Assembly: GCA_023398955.1 (NCBI GenBank)
Contig: JAEWRL010000082.1
Location: forward strand, 8,530-72,529
Length of the DNA: 64,000 nucleotides
Reading direction: 5' to 3'
Source of the DNA: Pseudomonadota bacterium
Lineage (GTDB): Bacteria; Myxococcota_A; Polyangia; Polyangiales; Polyangiaceae
Shown one piece after another: positions 30,241-37,283 of this stretch (position 1 is its first letter; each line of letters begins with the position of its first letter). The notes beneath the pieces are model-generated. The model searched no databases. It was not told where the DNA came from and was given only the letters and a program-made list of their open reading frames with translations. The translations under genes were made by a program, and so were the position numbers.

Positions 30241-30978
30241 TCAGGCGAAAGGATCGACCTCGGTGTCCGACGCCACGGGTTCAGCGAGCTCCGTCTGCAG
30301 CTGCTCGACGAAGGCGCGGGCCTTGGGCACCTGCGCGGCGGGCAGGTCCTTGATGCGCTGCACGCCGAATTTCTCCAGGAAGCGGTCCACCGCCTCCCGT
30401 GGCATCGCCTTCAGATCTGCCGCGATGGCCTGAGCGGTCTTGGGATCGATCGGGCCGTCAGCCTTCTGGTCGTAGCTGTCGAGGGACGACTTGCCGGAGG
30501 CTGCGCCGGACTCGCCGTCGTAAAGCTTCGCCAGGTCGTGCTGCGCGAGCGCCTGGAAGGTGCGCTGCTGCTCGGGGGTGAGCTGGTGCTCCGGGAGGAT
30601 CGAGTACGTGGTCTTCGGATCTTTGGCAGCGCCGTGGCGCTGGATCTCAAAGGCCCACTTGTTCAGCCCGTACTTCTCGCGGACGCGCACCAGATCCTTG
30701 AAGAAGACGACGCCCTGCTCGAGCACCTTCACCTCCTGCGTGTCGAAGAGCGCGACGTTGAGAGCGATGCGCAGCGACGCTCGGACTCCTTCCGCCTTCA
30801 TCTTCTCGTCGACCTCGACGTACTTGCCGTCGACGAACGCGACCTCGCGCGGGTGGGGTTCCCCGAGGAAGACGACCACCGCCTTGTCCTCGTCGTTCTG
30901 CAGCCTGAGCCAGAGGCCGGTGCCCTGGTCATGCTTCTTCGCCATCTCTTCGGTCTGCTGCCACATGCTCGTTGCCAT
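30241..30978 (-). CDS. Probable ssDNA-binding protein of the replication operon
   Basis: A 245-residue protein. The N-terminal half alternates strands and aromatic residues (LWLRLQNDEDKAVVVFLG, FVDGKYVEVDEK), which suits an OB-type fold. A long helical middle follows, and the protein ends in an acidic tail, EPVASDTEVDPFA, reminiscent of SSB tails. It sits between a 71-residue gene and two helicases plus a primase, the usual place for a phage SSB. The family is not recognised directly, so the call rests on tail and context. Confidence 0.5.
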   Translation of the reverse strand: MATSMWQQTEEMAKKHDQGTGLWLRLQNDEDKAVVVFLGEPHPREVAFVDGKYVEVDEKMKAEGVRASLRIALNVALFDTQEVKVLEQGVVFFKDLVRVREKYGLNKWAFEIQRHGAAKDPKTTYSILPEHQLTPEQQRTFQALAQHDLAKLYDGESGAASGKSSLDSYDQKADGPIDPKTAQAIAADLKAMPREAVDRFLEKFGVQRIKDLPAAQVPKARAFVEQLQTELAEPVASDTEVDPFA

Positions 30979-30981
30979 TGT

Positions 30982-31197
30982 TCACTTCTCCTGATTGCTG
31001 AGGGTTGAGGGCTGCTGTCGGCGGTAGACCGCGAGCAGCTGGGTTCCGTCGGAGGCGATGCCCGCCTCCTCGAGGTGAAAGTCGGTGCCGGGGACGAGCA
31101 CGTGCTCGAGCTCCCAGGCTCGGAAGAGCCCTGGGAGGCGCACGAACTCGTCGCGCAGGGTGTCGGGGACAGGCTCTTCGTGTTTTCGGTCGTCCAT
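30982..31197 (-). CDS. Small hypothetical protein leading the replication operon
   Basis: A 71-residue acidic protein (MDDRKHEEPVPDTLRDEFV...). ATG 31197 has GGAGC 6 bases upstream. It ends 3 bases before the SSB-like gene. About 70 bases upstream is the promoter-like motif at 31268-31298. No family recognised. Confidence 0.6.
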   Translation of the reverse strand: MDDRKHEEPVPDTLRDEFVRLPGLFRAWELEHVLVPGTDFHLEEAGIASDGTQLLAVYRRQQPSTLSNQEK

Positions 31198-31217
31198 CGC
31201 TCGGCTCCTTCGGGCGC

Positions 31218-31988
31218 TCACGGCCACTGGGGCTGCGGGCCGCCACAACGGCGCCCTGGTGTGGGGCAAACGCGGTCGGGGGCGGCGGACTGGGACAAGT
31301 GACCACCAAGACCGTTGCGGAGCTGGCTCACCGCGCGTTGCAGACGTTTGCGGGCAGCGTCGTGTGAGAGGCCCAATCGCTCCCCGGCTTCCTTCTGGGA
31401 CTCACCAAGCACCAACGCGCAGATGACGAGCTCCGCGTCGTCGCCCACCAGGGGACGCAGCCAGCGGCGAAGCGCGGTCACGCTGTCGGTGAGGCCATGT
31501 CCGGGGCGGCGACCGAGCTGCGATTCCACCTCGTCCGCGCGTCGAAGCTCCTCGAGCAGCAGGTGCTGGAGATGGTCGTCGAGCTCAGCTTCGCTGGCGC
31601 GACGCCCTTCGAGGTCCCACTCCTGGCGGCAGCGCTCCATCAGATCGCGTTCGGTACTGCGCACGAGGGTTGCAGCGACGCGATGGACGGAGTGGAGGTC
31701 GAGGCGACCGACCAACTCCATGAAGGCCTCGCTGATGCGAGAGACCAACTCCTCGGGGAAGCGCGGGAAGTGCTTGCGACGCCGGTTGTAGATGGCGTCG
31801 AGCCCAGGCCAGAGTCCGAGCCAGAGTAGGCTCGATGGCAGTTCACCGTGCGCGCCGCTCTGCGCGGCCAGCACCAACTCACCGAGCAGCGCGTCCTTGG
31901 CGTCGAGATCGCCCGGAGTGCGATGCAGGTAGGCGACGACGGCGCCAGGATCGGCGAACACGGTCAGGGTGGGGAATTGAGACTTCAT
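31218..31988 (-). CDS. Sigma-70-like factor or sigma region 4 regulator
   Basis: A 256-residue protein whose C-terminus carries a region-4-like HTH: VICALVLGESQKEAGERLGL then SHDAARKRLQRAVSQLRNG. The N-terminal part is helical and divergent, containing RRKHFPRFPEELVSRISEAF and SVHRVAATLVRS. It could be an element-encoded sigma factor. ATG 31988 was taken, but no good ribosome site is visible and an upstream in-frame ATG at 32069 is possible. The promoter-like motif for the next operon is embedded in its 3' end. Confidence 0.62.
   Translation of the reverse strand: MKSQFPTLTVFADPGAVVAYLHRTPGDLDAKDALLGELVLAAQSGAHGELPSSLLWLGLWPGLDAIYNRRRKHFPRFPEELVSRISEAFMELVGRLDLHSVHRVAATLVRSTERDLMERCRQEWDLEGRRASEAELDDHLQHLLLEELRRADEVESQLGRRPGHGLTDSVTALRRWLRPLVGDDAELVICALVLGESQKEAGERLGLSHDAARKRLQRAVSQLRNGLGGHLSQSAAPDRVCPTPGRRCGGPQPQWP
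31268..31298 (-). promoter_or_regulatory. Bipartite promoter-like motif, copy D
   Basis: Minus strand TTGTCCC (31298-31292), 17 bases, CGCGTTT (31274-31268), about 70 bases before the replication operon start at 31197. It shares AGTCCGC after the first box with copy C (36607-36637). Confidence 0.6.
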
Positions 31989-32161
31989 GGAGGTGAACTC
32001 ACGAGCTGCATTGAGGGTTCGAGACGAGTGAACGAGGCCTGCACGCAGGGCCTCCCAGCACGAGCGCATGGGCGCGCCGCTTTCCCGGCGGCGTCAGGCG
32101 CTCAGTGGGAGCCGATCAGGGCGTCAGTGCGCTCGGTGGACTTGGGGACGAGAGGGACCGC

Positions 32162-32386
32162 TCAAGCGGCCGTCGGGTGAGCGGCGGCCGGCGCGGTCGG
32201 TGGGGTGGAGCGCGAGATCACGACGTTGAGCGTCCGACAGCGGTAACAGCTGACGCTCGCGGTGAAGTCGCCGACGATGGTGGCCTGCAGTTCGCCACGA
32301 CGGATCGAGATGCCGTCGGGATCGCGCTTGGCGAGCAGGGCGCCGCAGCTCTTGCAGCGGCATTCATTCGGGGTGCTGATTCGCAT
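32162..32386 (-). CDS. Com-like zinc-ribbon protein
   Basis: A 74-residue protein with two CxxC pairs: CRCKSCGALLAK and SCYRCRTLNVV, spaced as in the Com family of phage Mu, a zinc-binding translational activator of the mom DNA modification gene. ATG 32386 has AAGGAG 9 bases upstream. The tail is Ala/Pro/Thr-rich. Here it precedes the sigma-like gene on the minus strand. No mom-like gene is nearby, so the target is unknown. Confidence 0.72.
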   Translation of the reverse strand: MRISTPNECRCKSCGALLAKRDPDGISIRRGELQATIVGDFTASVSCYRCRTLNVVISRSTPPTAPAAAHPTAA

Positions 32387-32402
32387 CTGGGTGTCTCCTT
32401 CG

Positions 32403-32423
32403 CCCCGCTGTTCAGCTGCGGGG
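32403..32423. other. GC-rich hairpin in leader of Com-like gene
   Basis: CCCCGC (32403-32408) and GCGGGG (32418-32423) form a 6-base stem around a 9-base loop containing GTTCAGC. It lies 16 bases upstream of the Com-like start and could affect its translation. No T-run, so not a classical terminator. Confidence 0.3.
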
Positions 32424-32519
32424 TGAGAGGACTTTGCGAGGGGCACCCAGGGGGGACGGCAGGGGCGGAAGAGCGGCCCGATTCCGGGGTGGGTCTCCGG
32501 GGTGGGTGGCTGGCAGCGC

Positions 32520-32637
32520 GACGATTCTCAGGAAAAGCAACGCGCCGCGTTCTTTTCGGAGAGAATCGTCCTACTTGGTCCGTTACAGTTCTTGCCGAAA
32601 GCTACTCAAGTGGTAACTTTCAGAGAGAATTGTCTCC
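32520..32637. promoter_or_regulatory. abiE promoter-operator repeats
   Basis: Three related sites precede abiEi. The first is 32520-32537 (reverse, CTTTTCCTGAGAATCGTC). The second is 32552-32570 (forward, CTTTTCGGAGAGAATCGTC). The third is 32617-32637 (forward, starting CTTTCAGAGAGAATTGTC). The first two form an inverted pair. An inner imperfect repeat, GAAAGCTAC (32597-32605) and GTAACTTTC (32613-32621), is also present. AbiEi antitoxins are known to autorepress through inverted repeats in their promoter. Confidence 0.65.
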
Positions 32638-32638
32638 A

Positions 32639-33421
32639 ATGCACGCGCAAGACTACGTCCAGGCCTTGGCGAGCCAGGGCCGCTACCACTTCACCACCGC
32701 GGGCGCCGTGCAGGCGCTTGGCGCGAGTGAACCCGCCGTGCGCGCGCAGCTCCGGCGCCTCAAGCGCAAGGGGCTCGTGGCGAGTCCGCTGCGTTCGTTC
32801 CACGTCGTCGTGCCACCCGAGTACCAGCGCCTCGGGTGCCTCCCCAGCGAGGAGTTCATCGACCAGCTGATGGCGGAGCTCGGCGAGCCCTACTACGTGG
32901 GACTGCTCTCCGCTGCCGCGCGCCACGGAGCCGCGCACCAGCGACCGCAGTCGCTGCAGGTGATGGTCACCAAGAATCGCGCTCCCATCGAGTGCGGCCA
33001 GGCGCGCATCGTCTTCATCGCTCGCGGTGATCTCGAGCGCATGCCCGTGAGCACCTTCAACACCGCGCGCGGCACTGTCCGGTACTCCTCCCCCGAGGCG
33101 ACCGCACTCGAACTCGTTGGGTACCCCAGGCAAGCAGGTGGGCTCTCGAACGTGGCCACCGTGCTGTCCGAGCTGGGCGAGTCGATGAAGCCCACGCTGC
33201 TGGCTGAGGTCGCGGCGCTCTGCCCAGTTGGCTGGTCGCAGCGCCTCGGCTACCTGCTGGAACTCGTGGAGCAACAAGACCTAGCTGATGCCCTCGCGCC
33301 CCACGTCGAGGCGCACGCCGCGAGCTTCACCCCTCTGCGTCGCTCGGCTTCGCTCGCTGGGGCCGAGCGCGTCGCGAAGTGGATGCTCCTCGTGAACACC
33401 GAGGTGGAGCCGGACGAATGA
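32639..33421 (+). CDS. abiEi: AbiEi-family antitoxin and autorepressor
   Basis: A 260-residue protein with the N-terminal winged HTH of AbiEi antitoxins (YHFTTAGAVQALGASEPAVR, LKRKGLVASPLRSFHVVVP) and the family core IDQLMAELGEPYYVGLLSAA, then GTVRYSSPEATALELVGYP. AbiEi binds its own promoter and counters the AbiEii toxin. ATG 32639 lies directly after the operator repeats. The stop overlaps abiEii (ATGA). It belongs to a four-gene overlapping operon. Confidence 0.88.
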   Translation: MHAQDYVQALASQGRYHFTTAGAVQALGASEPAVRAQLRRLKRKGLVASPLRSFHVVVPPEYQRLGCLPSEEFIDQLMAELGEPYYVGLLSAAARHGAAHQRPQSLQVMVTKNRAPIECGQARIVFIARGDLERMPVSTFNTARGTVRYSSPEATALELVGYPRQAGGLSNVATVLSELGESMKPTLLAEVAALCPVGWSQRLGYLLELVEQQDLADALAPHVEAHAASFTPLRRSASLAGAERVAKWMLLVNTEVEPDE

Positions 33422-34239
33422 TTCCCAGAGCGTTCATCACCGCGTGGCGTACCAAGGCGCCGTGGCTCGACGACGCCATGGTCGAGCAGGACTTGGTCAT
33501 CAGCCGAGCGCTGGTCGAGCTGTTCCGCGTCAAGGACATCGCCGACCGACTCGCGTTCCGTGGAGGAACCGCGCTGCACAAGCTCCATCTGCAGCCAGGC
33601 GCCCGCTACTCGGAGGACATCGATCTGGTGCAGGTGAAGGCCGAACCCATCGGCGACACCCTCGACCAGATGCGTGCGGTGCTGACCCCCTGGCTTGGAG
33701 AGCCGCAGCGCAAGATCAAGGAGGGGCGCGTCAACCTGGTCTACCGCTTCGATTCGGAGGAGAGGCCACCGCGTCGGATGCGGCTGAAGATCGAGACCAA
33801 CACGCGCGAGCACTTCGCGGAGTTGGGGCTCGTCCAGTTGCCGGTCCGGGTTGAGAGTCCGTGGTTCTCGGGCGAGGCGAACGTCACCACCTTCCAGTTC
33901 GACGAGCTGCTCGGGACGAAGTTGCGCGCCCTCTTCCAGCGAAAGAAGGGTCGAGACCTGTTCGACTTGGCGCACGCCCTCGAGCTCGACCGCGTCGACA
34001 CGCCCGCCCTGCTGCGTTGCTTCCAGCGCTGCATGACGGAAGGCGGCCACGCGGTGACGCGAGCCCAGTTCGAGGCGAACCTTCACGACAAAGCGAAGGA
34101 CGGCGACTTCCGAGCCGACATCGAGCCCCTGCTTCGCCCGGGGATCACATGGGACTTCGACGCCGCGAATGCGCTGGTTCACGAGCGCATCATTTCTGCG
34201 CTGCCTGGCGAGCCCTGGAAGGGCCGGGAGAATCCATGA
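33418..34239 (+). CDS. abiEii: AbiEii nucleotidyltransferase toxin
   Basis: A 273-residue DNA polymerase beta-like nucleotidyltransferase of the AbiEii/MenA group, abortive-infection toxins that act on tRNA or nucleotides. Motif I, FRGGTALHKLHL, is followed by YSEDIDLV with the two metal-binding Asp residues. KIETNTREHF, LLGTKLRALFQRKKGRDLFD and the basic segment are family features. ATG 33418 overlaps abiEi; the stop overlaps the next small gene (ATGA). Expression is probably controlled by AbiEi. Confidence 0.9.
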   Translation: MIPRAFITAWRTKAPWLDDAMVEQDLVISRALVELFRVKDIADRLAFRGGTALHKLHLQPGARYSEDIDLVQVKAEPIGDTLDQMRAVLTPWLGEPQRKIKEGRVNLVYRFDSEERPPRRMRLKIETNTREHFAELGLVQLPVRVESPWFSGEANVTTFQFDELLGTKLRALFQRKKGRDLFDLAHALELDRVDTPALLRCFQRCMTEGGHAVTRAQFEANLHDKAKDGDFRADIEPLLRPGITWDFDAANALVHERIISALPGEPWKGRENP

Positions 34240-34541
34240 CCGACGAAGACAACTACAGGCTCGGCCTGCTCTCGGAGAAGACCACGGTGGAGCGGATGAT
34301 CGCCGAGACGCCAGAAGCCGATGTGCTCGACCTGGCGAGTCTTCGCCACCGGCTCGATGTCATCGAAGGGCGACTTGCGCGATTGGCTGCGGGCACGGGT
34401 CACGAGTGGGCGTCACCGGTCGAGCGTCTCGAGCTGCCTGCGGACGCCATCGAAAGGATGGCCGAGTTGTCGGAGGCTGAGCCGACGGCGAACGCGCGGC
34501 TCGCGGCGGCGGCAGCGCGGTGGTCCAGGATCAAGGAATAG
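34236..34541 (+). CDS. Small unknown protein, third gene of abiE operon
   Basis: A 101-residue, mostly helical acidic protein (NYRLGLLSEKTTVERMIAE...). ATG 34236 overlaps abiEii by 4 bases and GGGAG lies 6 bases upstream. It overlaps the next gene by 22 bases. It is not part of the standard two-gene abiE unit, so it may be an added antitoxin or adaptor for the downstream HEPN-motif protein. No family recognised. Confidence 0.65.
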   Translation: MTDEDNYRLGLLSEKTTVERMIAETPEADVLDLASLRHRLDVIEGRLARLAAGTGHEWASPVERLELPADAIERMAELSEAEPTANARLAAAAARWSRIKE

Positions 34542-35665
34542 CGACGTTGAATGCGTCCGAATTCGAGATCCAGATGCTGTTGCGTGACGCAAAGGACGTC
34601 GCGCGAATTGCTTCCGTTCTAGCGAACTCACCAGGGTCAGGCGGCGTATTGAGTTTCGGCTTCCTGCCTGCCGCGAGTTTCTTCGTGGCTGAGAGCTACG
34701 ACGCGCTACGACGCTCAGGACTTGGAGCTCATCATTTTCTGGAGAGCAACGCGCAGCGCATTCGCCAGGCACGAGCTCGCCTGAAACTTCTCGATTCCAG
34801 CGGTTTTGATGAGGCCCAGAGGCAGCTGGCCAATGTAGAAGAGGCATCACACCGGATGTTCAATAGTGGACACCGTGGCGTCCTCGCGAGCCTCAAGAAG
34901 TGGCTCCAAGACGACTTGGGCCTCTACTTCATTGGGCCAGACCTCGTTTCCACCACCCATGTCGCGCTGCTGAACTTCACGTACCACGAGCAAGATCTGA
35001 GAGTCTTCGACCACCGGAGCCTGGGCAAACTGGGGCGTGAGATCCATTTGTTCTCCCGGGATCTCGGGTCGTTCATCGGTGAGATCGCGGCAGCGTTCAA
35101 CGAACCACTGAAGCTGCCAGACGTGCCACCTCTGGGGTTGGTCATATCTGCCGAGGACCACAAGGCACGCATCGCCTACGACAGACTTGCAGCACGACTG
35201 CAGACTGGGGGCTCACCGATGGCGGCGCTGTTCACCTGGTTGGCAAGCCAGACGAACTTCGTGCACGGCGGTCTGCGCGCCGTCCTGGGTCCGGAAAGCG
35301 ACTTCTTCTTTCGGATTCGATTTCTCACCGTTTTTCATCTCCTGCACGCGCTCCAGAAAATCGGTGCCGTCTTGCGCGGGAATCGTGGGAGCGCACTCGG
35401 TGCGATTGCGGCTGAGTTGCAAGCCCGCGAAGGCGCACGGTGGATTCGACGACAAGACCGACTGCGAAATGCGATGGCGCACTATGACGGAGCGTCGATC
35501 GCCGGGATGAACGGCTCTCCATTGAACCTGCTCATCGCGACGCTGTCAGGCTCGGAGCGTACTGCGCTCAGCGTGCAGCTTGATGATGAGCTCGAAGCAG
35601 CGTGCGTCTGCTTTCGTCGAGTGTTGGAGAAGGGATCTCTCGGGCGACGAGAGGTCTCTCGCTAG
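34520..35665 (+). CDS. Unknown protein with HEPN RNase-type motif
   Basis: A 381-residue protein. Near residues 314-320 it carries RNAMAH within RLRNAMAHYDG, matching the RNxxxH signature of HEPN domain ribonucleases. The surrounding region is helical (RIRFLTVFHLLHALQKIGAV), as in HEPN folds. The N-terminal two thirds are unrecognised. It starts at GTG 34520, inside the end of the third abiE-operon gene; later in-frame starts exist. Linkage to an AbiEii nucleotidyltransferase recalls HEPN-MNT toxin-antitoxin pairs, so an RNase toxin is the leading inference. Confidence 0.6.
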   Translation: MVQDQGIATLNASEFEIQMLLRDAKDVARIASVLANSPGSGGVLSFGFLPAASFFVAESYDALRRSGLGAHHFLESNAQRIRQARARLKLLDSSGFDEAQRQLANVEEASHRMFNSGHRGVLASLKKWLQDDLGLYFIGPDLVSTTHVALLNFTYHEQDLRVFDHRSLGKLGREIHLFSRDLGSFIGEIAAAFNEPLKLPDVPPLGLVISAEDHKARIAYDRLAARLQTGGSPMAALFTWLASQTNFVHGGLRAVLGPESDFFFRIRFLTVFHLLHALQKIGAVLRGNRGSALGAIAAELQAREGARWIRRQDRLRNAMAHYDGASIAGMNGSPLNLLIATLSGSERTALSVQLDDELEAACVCFRRVLEKGSLGRREVSR

Positions 35666-36116
35666 CTCTGCCAGTTGGCGCGCCATCTGGGTGGGCGGCC
35701 TTCGGCGACGGTGAGCAACAGTGAACTCACATCGCGGTGAGCGCGCTGGGGCGTGCTCCCCTGGTCGCATGGGACAGCATTGGGACAGCCAGGGACAGGA
35801 GGCCGTCCCGAAGGTTCGTTCGTGATTTCGCCTCGTTAGACCTCACAGGACAGACGGGACACTATTGAAGAAGTAGGTCTATTTAGGAGCAGTTCGCATT
35901 TTCTTATCGAGCCGTCGCCTCGGAGAAAAATTCTCATCAGCAAATGTGGCACTGCTTCTGAAAAGCCGTCCCGTGTCCCATCGGAACGCAACCCGATGAG
36001 TTCACATGGGAATCCTCCGGAAGCGAGCTGTCCCCTGGTCGTCCCGGAGCTGTCCCACGCATCCAGGGTGATCCTGCTCTGTCCCAGTTCGTCGATGGGA
36101 TCCGCGTTTGGCCCAC
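35666..36116. promoter_or_regulatory. Intergenic control region with clustered GGGACAG/CTGTCCC
   Basis: This 451-base gap precedes the plus-strand operon. GGGACAG occurs at 35771-35777, 35782-35788 and 35792-35798, about one helical turn apart. Related boxes lie near 35847-35860 and 35968-35979. CTGTCCC occurs at 36028-36034, 36050-36056 and 36079-36085. An AT-richer patch (about 35862-35910) lies between the clusters. It could be a phage operator array or a replication origin. No credible gene was found in it. Confidence 0.5.
36079..36109 (+). promoter_or_regulatory. Bipartite promoter-like motif, copy A
   Basis: CTGTCCC (36079-36085), 17 bases, CGCGTTT (36103-36109). The ATG of the next gene lies 7 bases after the second box, so transcription would start at or next to the start codon. 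Confidence 0.62.
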
Positions 36117-36623
36117 ATGGCCGACGTTCAGAAGTTCTCCTCCGCTGGCGAAGCTCGTCGGCAGGGGCTCCTCGACTTTCAGAAGCTGGTGGCGCGCCTC
36201 GTGCGCGACGGCGTGCTCCTCTCCGACCAGGCGAATCGCCTCGTGCGCGACGCGACAGCCAGCTCACGCCTGACGACCGAACGTCGCGCTGAGCTGGCTG
36301 AGGTCATCTATGCGCTCTTGGTGGGCGTCGACGACGGGACCCTGCGAGACGCCGTCGAGTTCCGGCGCTGCAAGCATGGGCTCGCCCTGCATCTGGATGC
36401 CGTGGTGCCTCGCCTCCAGGAGTGCGGCACCTTCGGCTTCTCCGCTGATCAGGTTCGCGACCTCGTGCGCTTCGGCCATCACCTTCTGCCGCAGGCGATC
36501 ACGCACACCTCGGTACGGGTGATCTTCCGTGGCGAAGCCGATCGCCGTCGCGCCGTCGTGCTCCACGAGGAGCGGGCGTGGGAATTCGTCGGGGGTCGTC
36601 CGAAAGCTGTCCCAGTCCGCTGA
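36117..36623 (+). CDS. Unknown phage protein, first gene of packaging-side operon
   Basis: A 168-residue protein, helical and Arg/Glu-rich, with RRQGLLDFQKLVARLVRDG and VRDLVRFGHHLLPQ. No family recognised. ATG 36117 is 7 bases after the CGCGTTT box of a promoter-like motif and has no Shine-Dalgarno, consistent with a leaderless mRNA; a TTG at 36108 is the alternative. The next gene is preceded by another copy of the same motif. Confidence 0.62.
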   Translation: MADVQKFSSAGEARRQGLLDFQKLVARLVRDGVLLSDQANRLVRDATASSRLTTERRAELAEVIYALLVGVDDGTLRDAVEFRRCKHGLALHLDAVVPRLQECGTFGFSADQVRDLVRFGHHLLPQAITHTSVRVIFRGEADRRRAVVLHEERAWEFVGGRPKAVPVR

Positions 36624-36637
36624 GCCAGACCGCGTTT
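36607..36637 (+). promoter_or_regulatory. Bipartite promoter-like motif, copy C
   Basis: CTGTCCC (36607-36613), 17 bases, CGCGTTT (36631-36637), 40 bases before the ATG at 36678. GCGGAACG lies near the start codon. Confidence 0.62.
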
Positions 36638-36677
36638 CCACCACACCGGGGCCAAGAGGCCCCCGGCGGAACGCACC

Positions 36678-37283
36678 ATGGCACTCAAAGACCTGCTGAA
36701 GACGGCGCCGACTCCGGCGGACGTCCGCCCACCGGGGATCACCTGCGAGAAATACTCGCCGGGCGCTGAGGGCAAGCGTTGCTCCCACTACCTGCCGAAC
36801 GGCGCCTGCACTCGCGAGGACGAGTTCATGTGCGTTGAGTGGCTGAAGCGGAACCCGGCGCCCTCGGCTCCGCCAACGCTGCCGCCTCCCGCCCCGCGAC
36901 CGCCGGCCCGAGACCTCTTCGGCAACCCCGTTGCGGCGCCTCCGACGCCCGAGCTGAAGCCGAAGGCGCCGCCTGCTTCGACACGTCCCCTCCCGCCGGC
37001 CACCACCGAGCCCACCGTCGACGTGGACCAGCTTCGTGGTTTCACGCCCGACGACATCGAGTCCTTCAAGGCGCTTGGCGTCGAGGTCTGCCTCGAGTCC
37101 GAGGCGTGCGGAGAGGTCTGGCTGGTCCCTGAGTACACGGGCCAGGACCGTCGCGAGCTCACCCCGGAGCACGCAGCGACGCTCGCGCGCGTGCTCTCCG
37201 TGTTCCCCGGTTCGCGCGTCGTCGCGTTCCACAAGTCACCCAAGCCAGAGCGCCCGGAGCGCCCCGTCCAGGAGCGCTCATGA
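36678..37283 (+). CDS. Pro-rich protein with Cys motif, nuclease operon
   Basis: A 201-residue protein. The N-terminal part has four Cys residues (GITCEKYSPG, GKRCSHYLPNGACTRE, FMCVEWLK) that may bind a metal. A long Pro/Ala-rich linker follows. A C-terminal domain (LRGFTPDDIESFKALGVEV ... EVWLVPEYTG) resembles no family I can name. It overlaps the following nuclease gene by 4 bases, suggesting a functional link to it. Confidence 0.6.
   Translation: MALKDLLKTAPTPADVRPPGITCEKYSPGAEGKRCSHYLPNGACTREDEFMCVEWLKRNPAPSAPPTLPPPAPRPPARDLFGNPVAAPPTPELKPKAPPASTRPLPPATTEPTVDVDQLRGFTPDDIESFKALGVEVCLESEACGEVWLVPEYTGQDRRELTPEHAATLARVLSVFPGSRVVAFHKSPKPERPERPVQERS

Noticed and set aside
35836..36267. Minus-strand ORF across the control region
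   Set aside because: Low-complexity Arg/Ser/Ala composition and overlap with repeats and the plus-strand gene start; no family resemblance.
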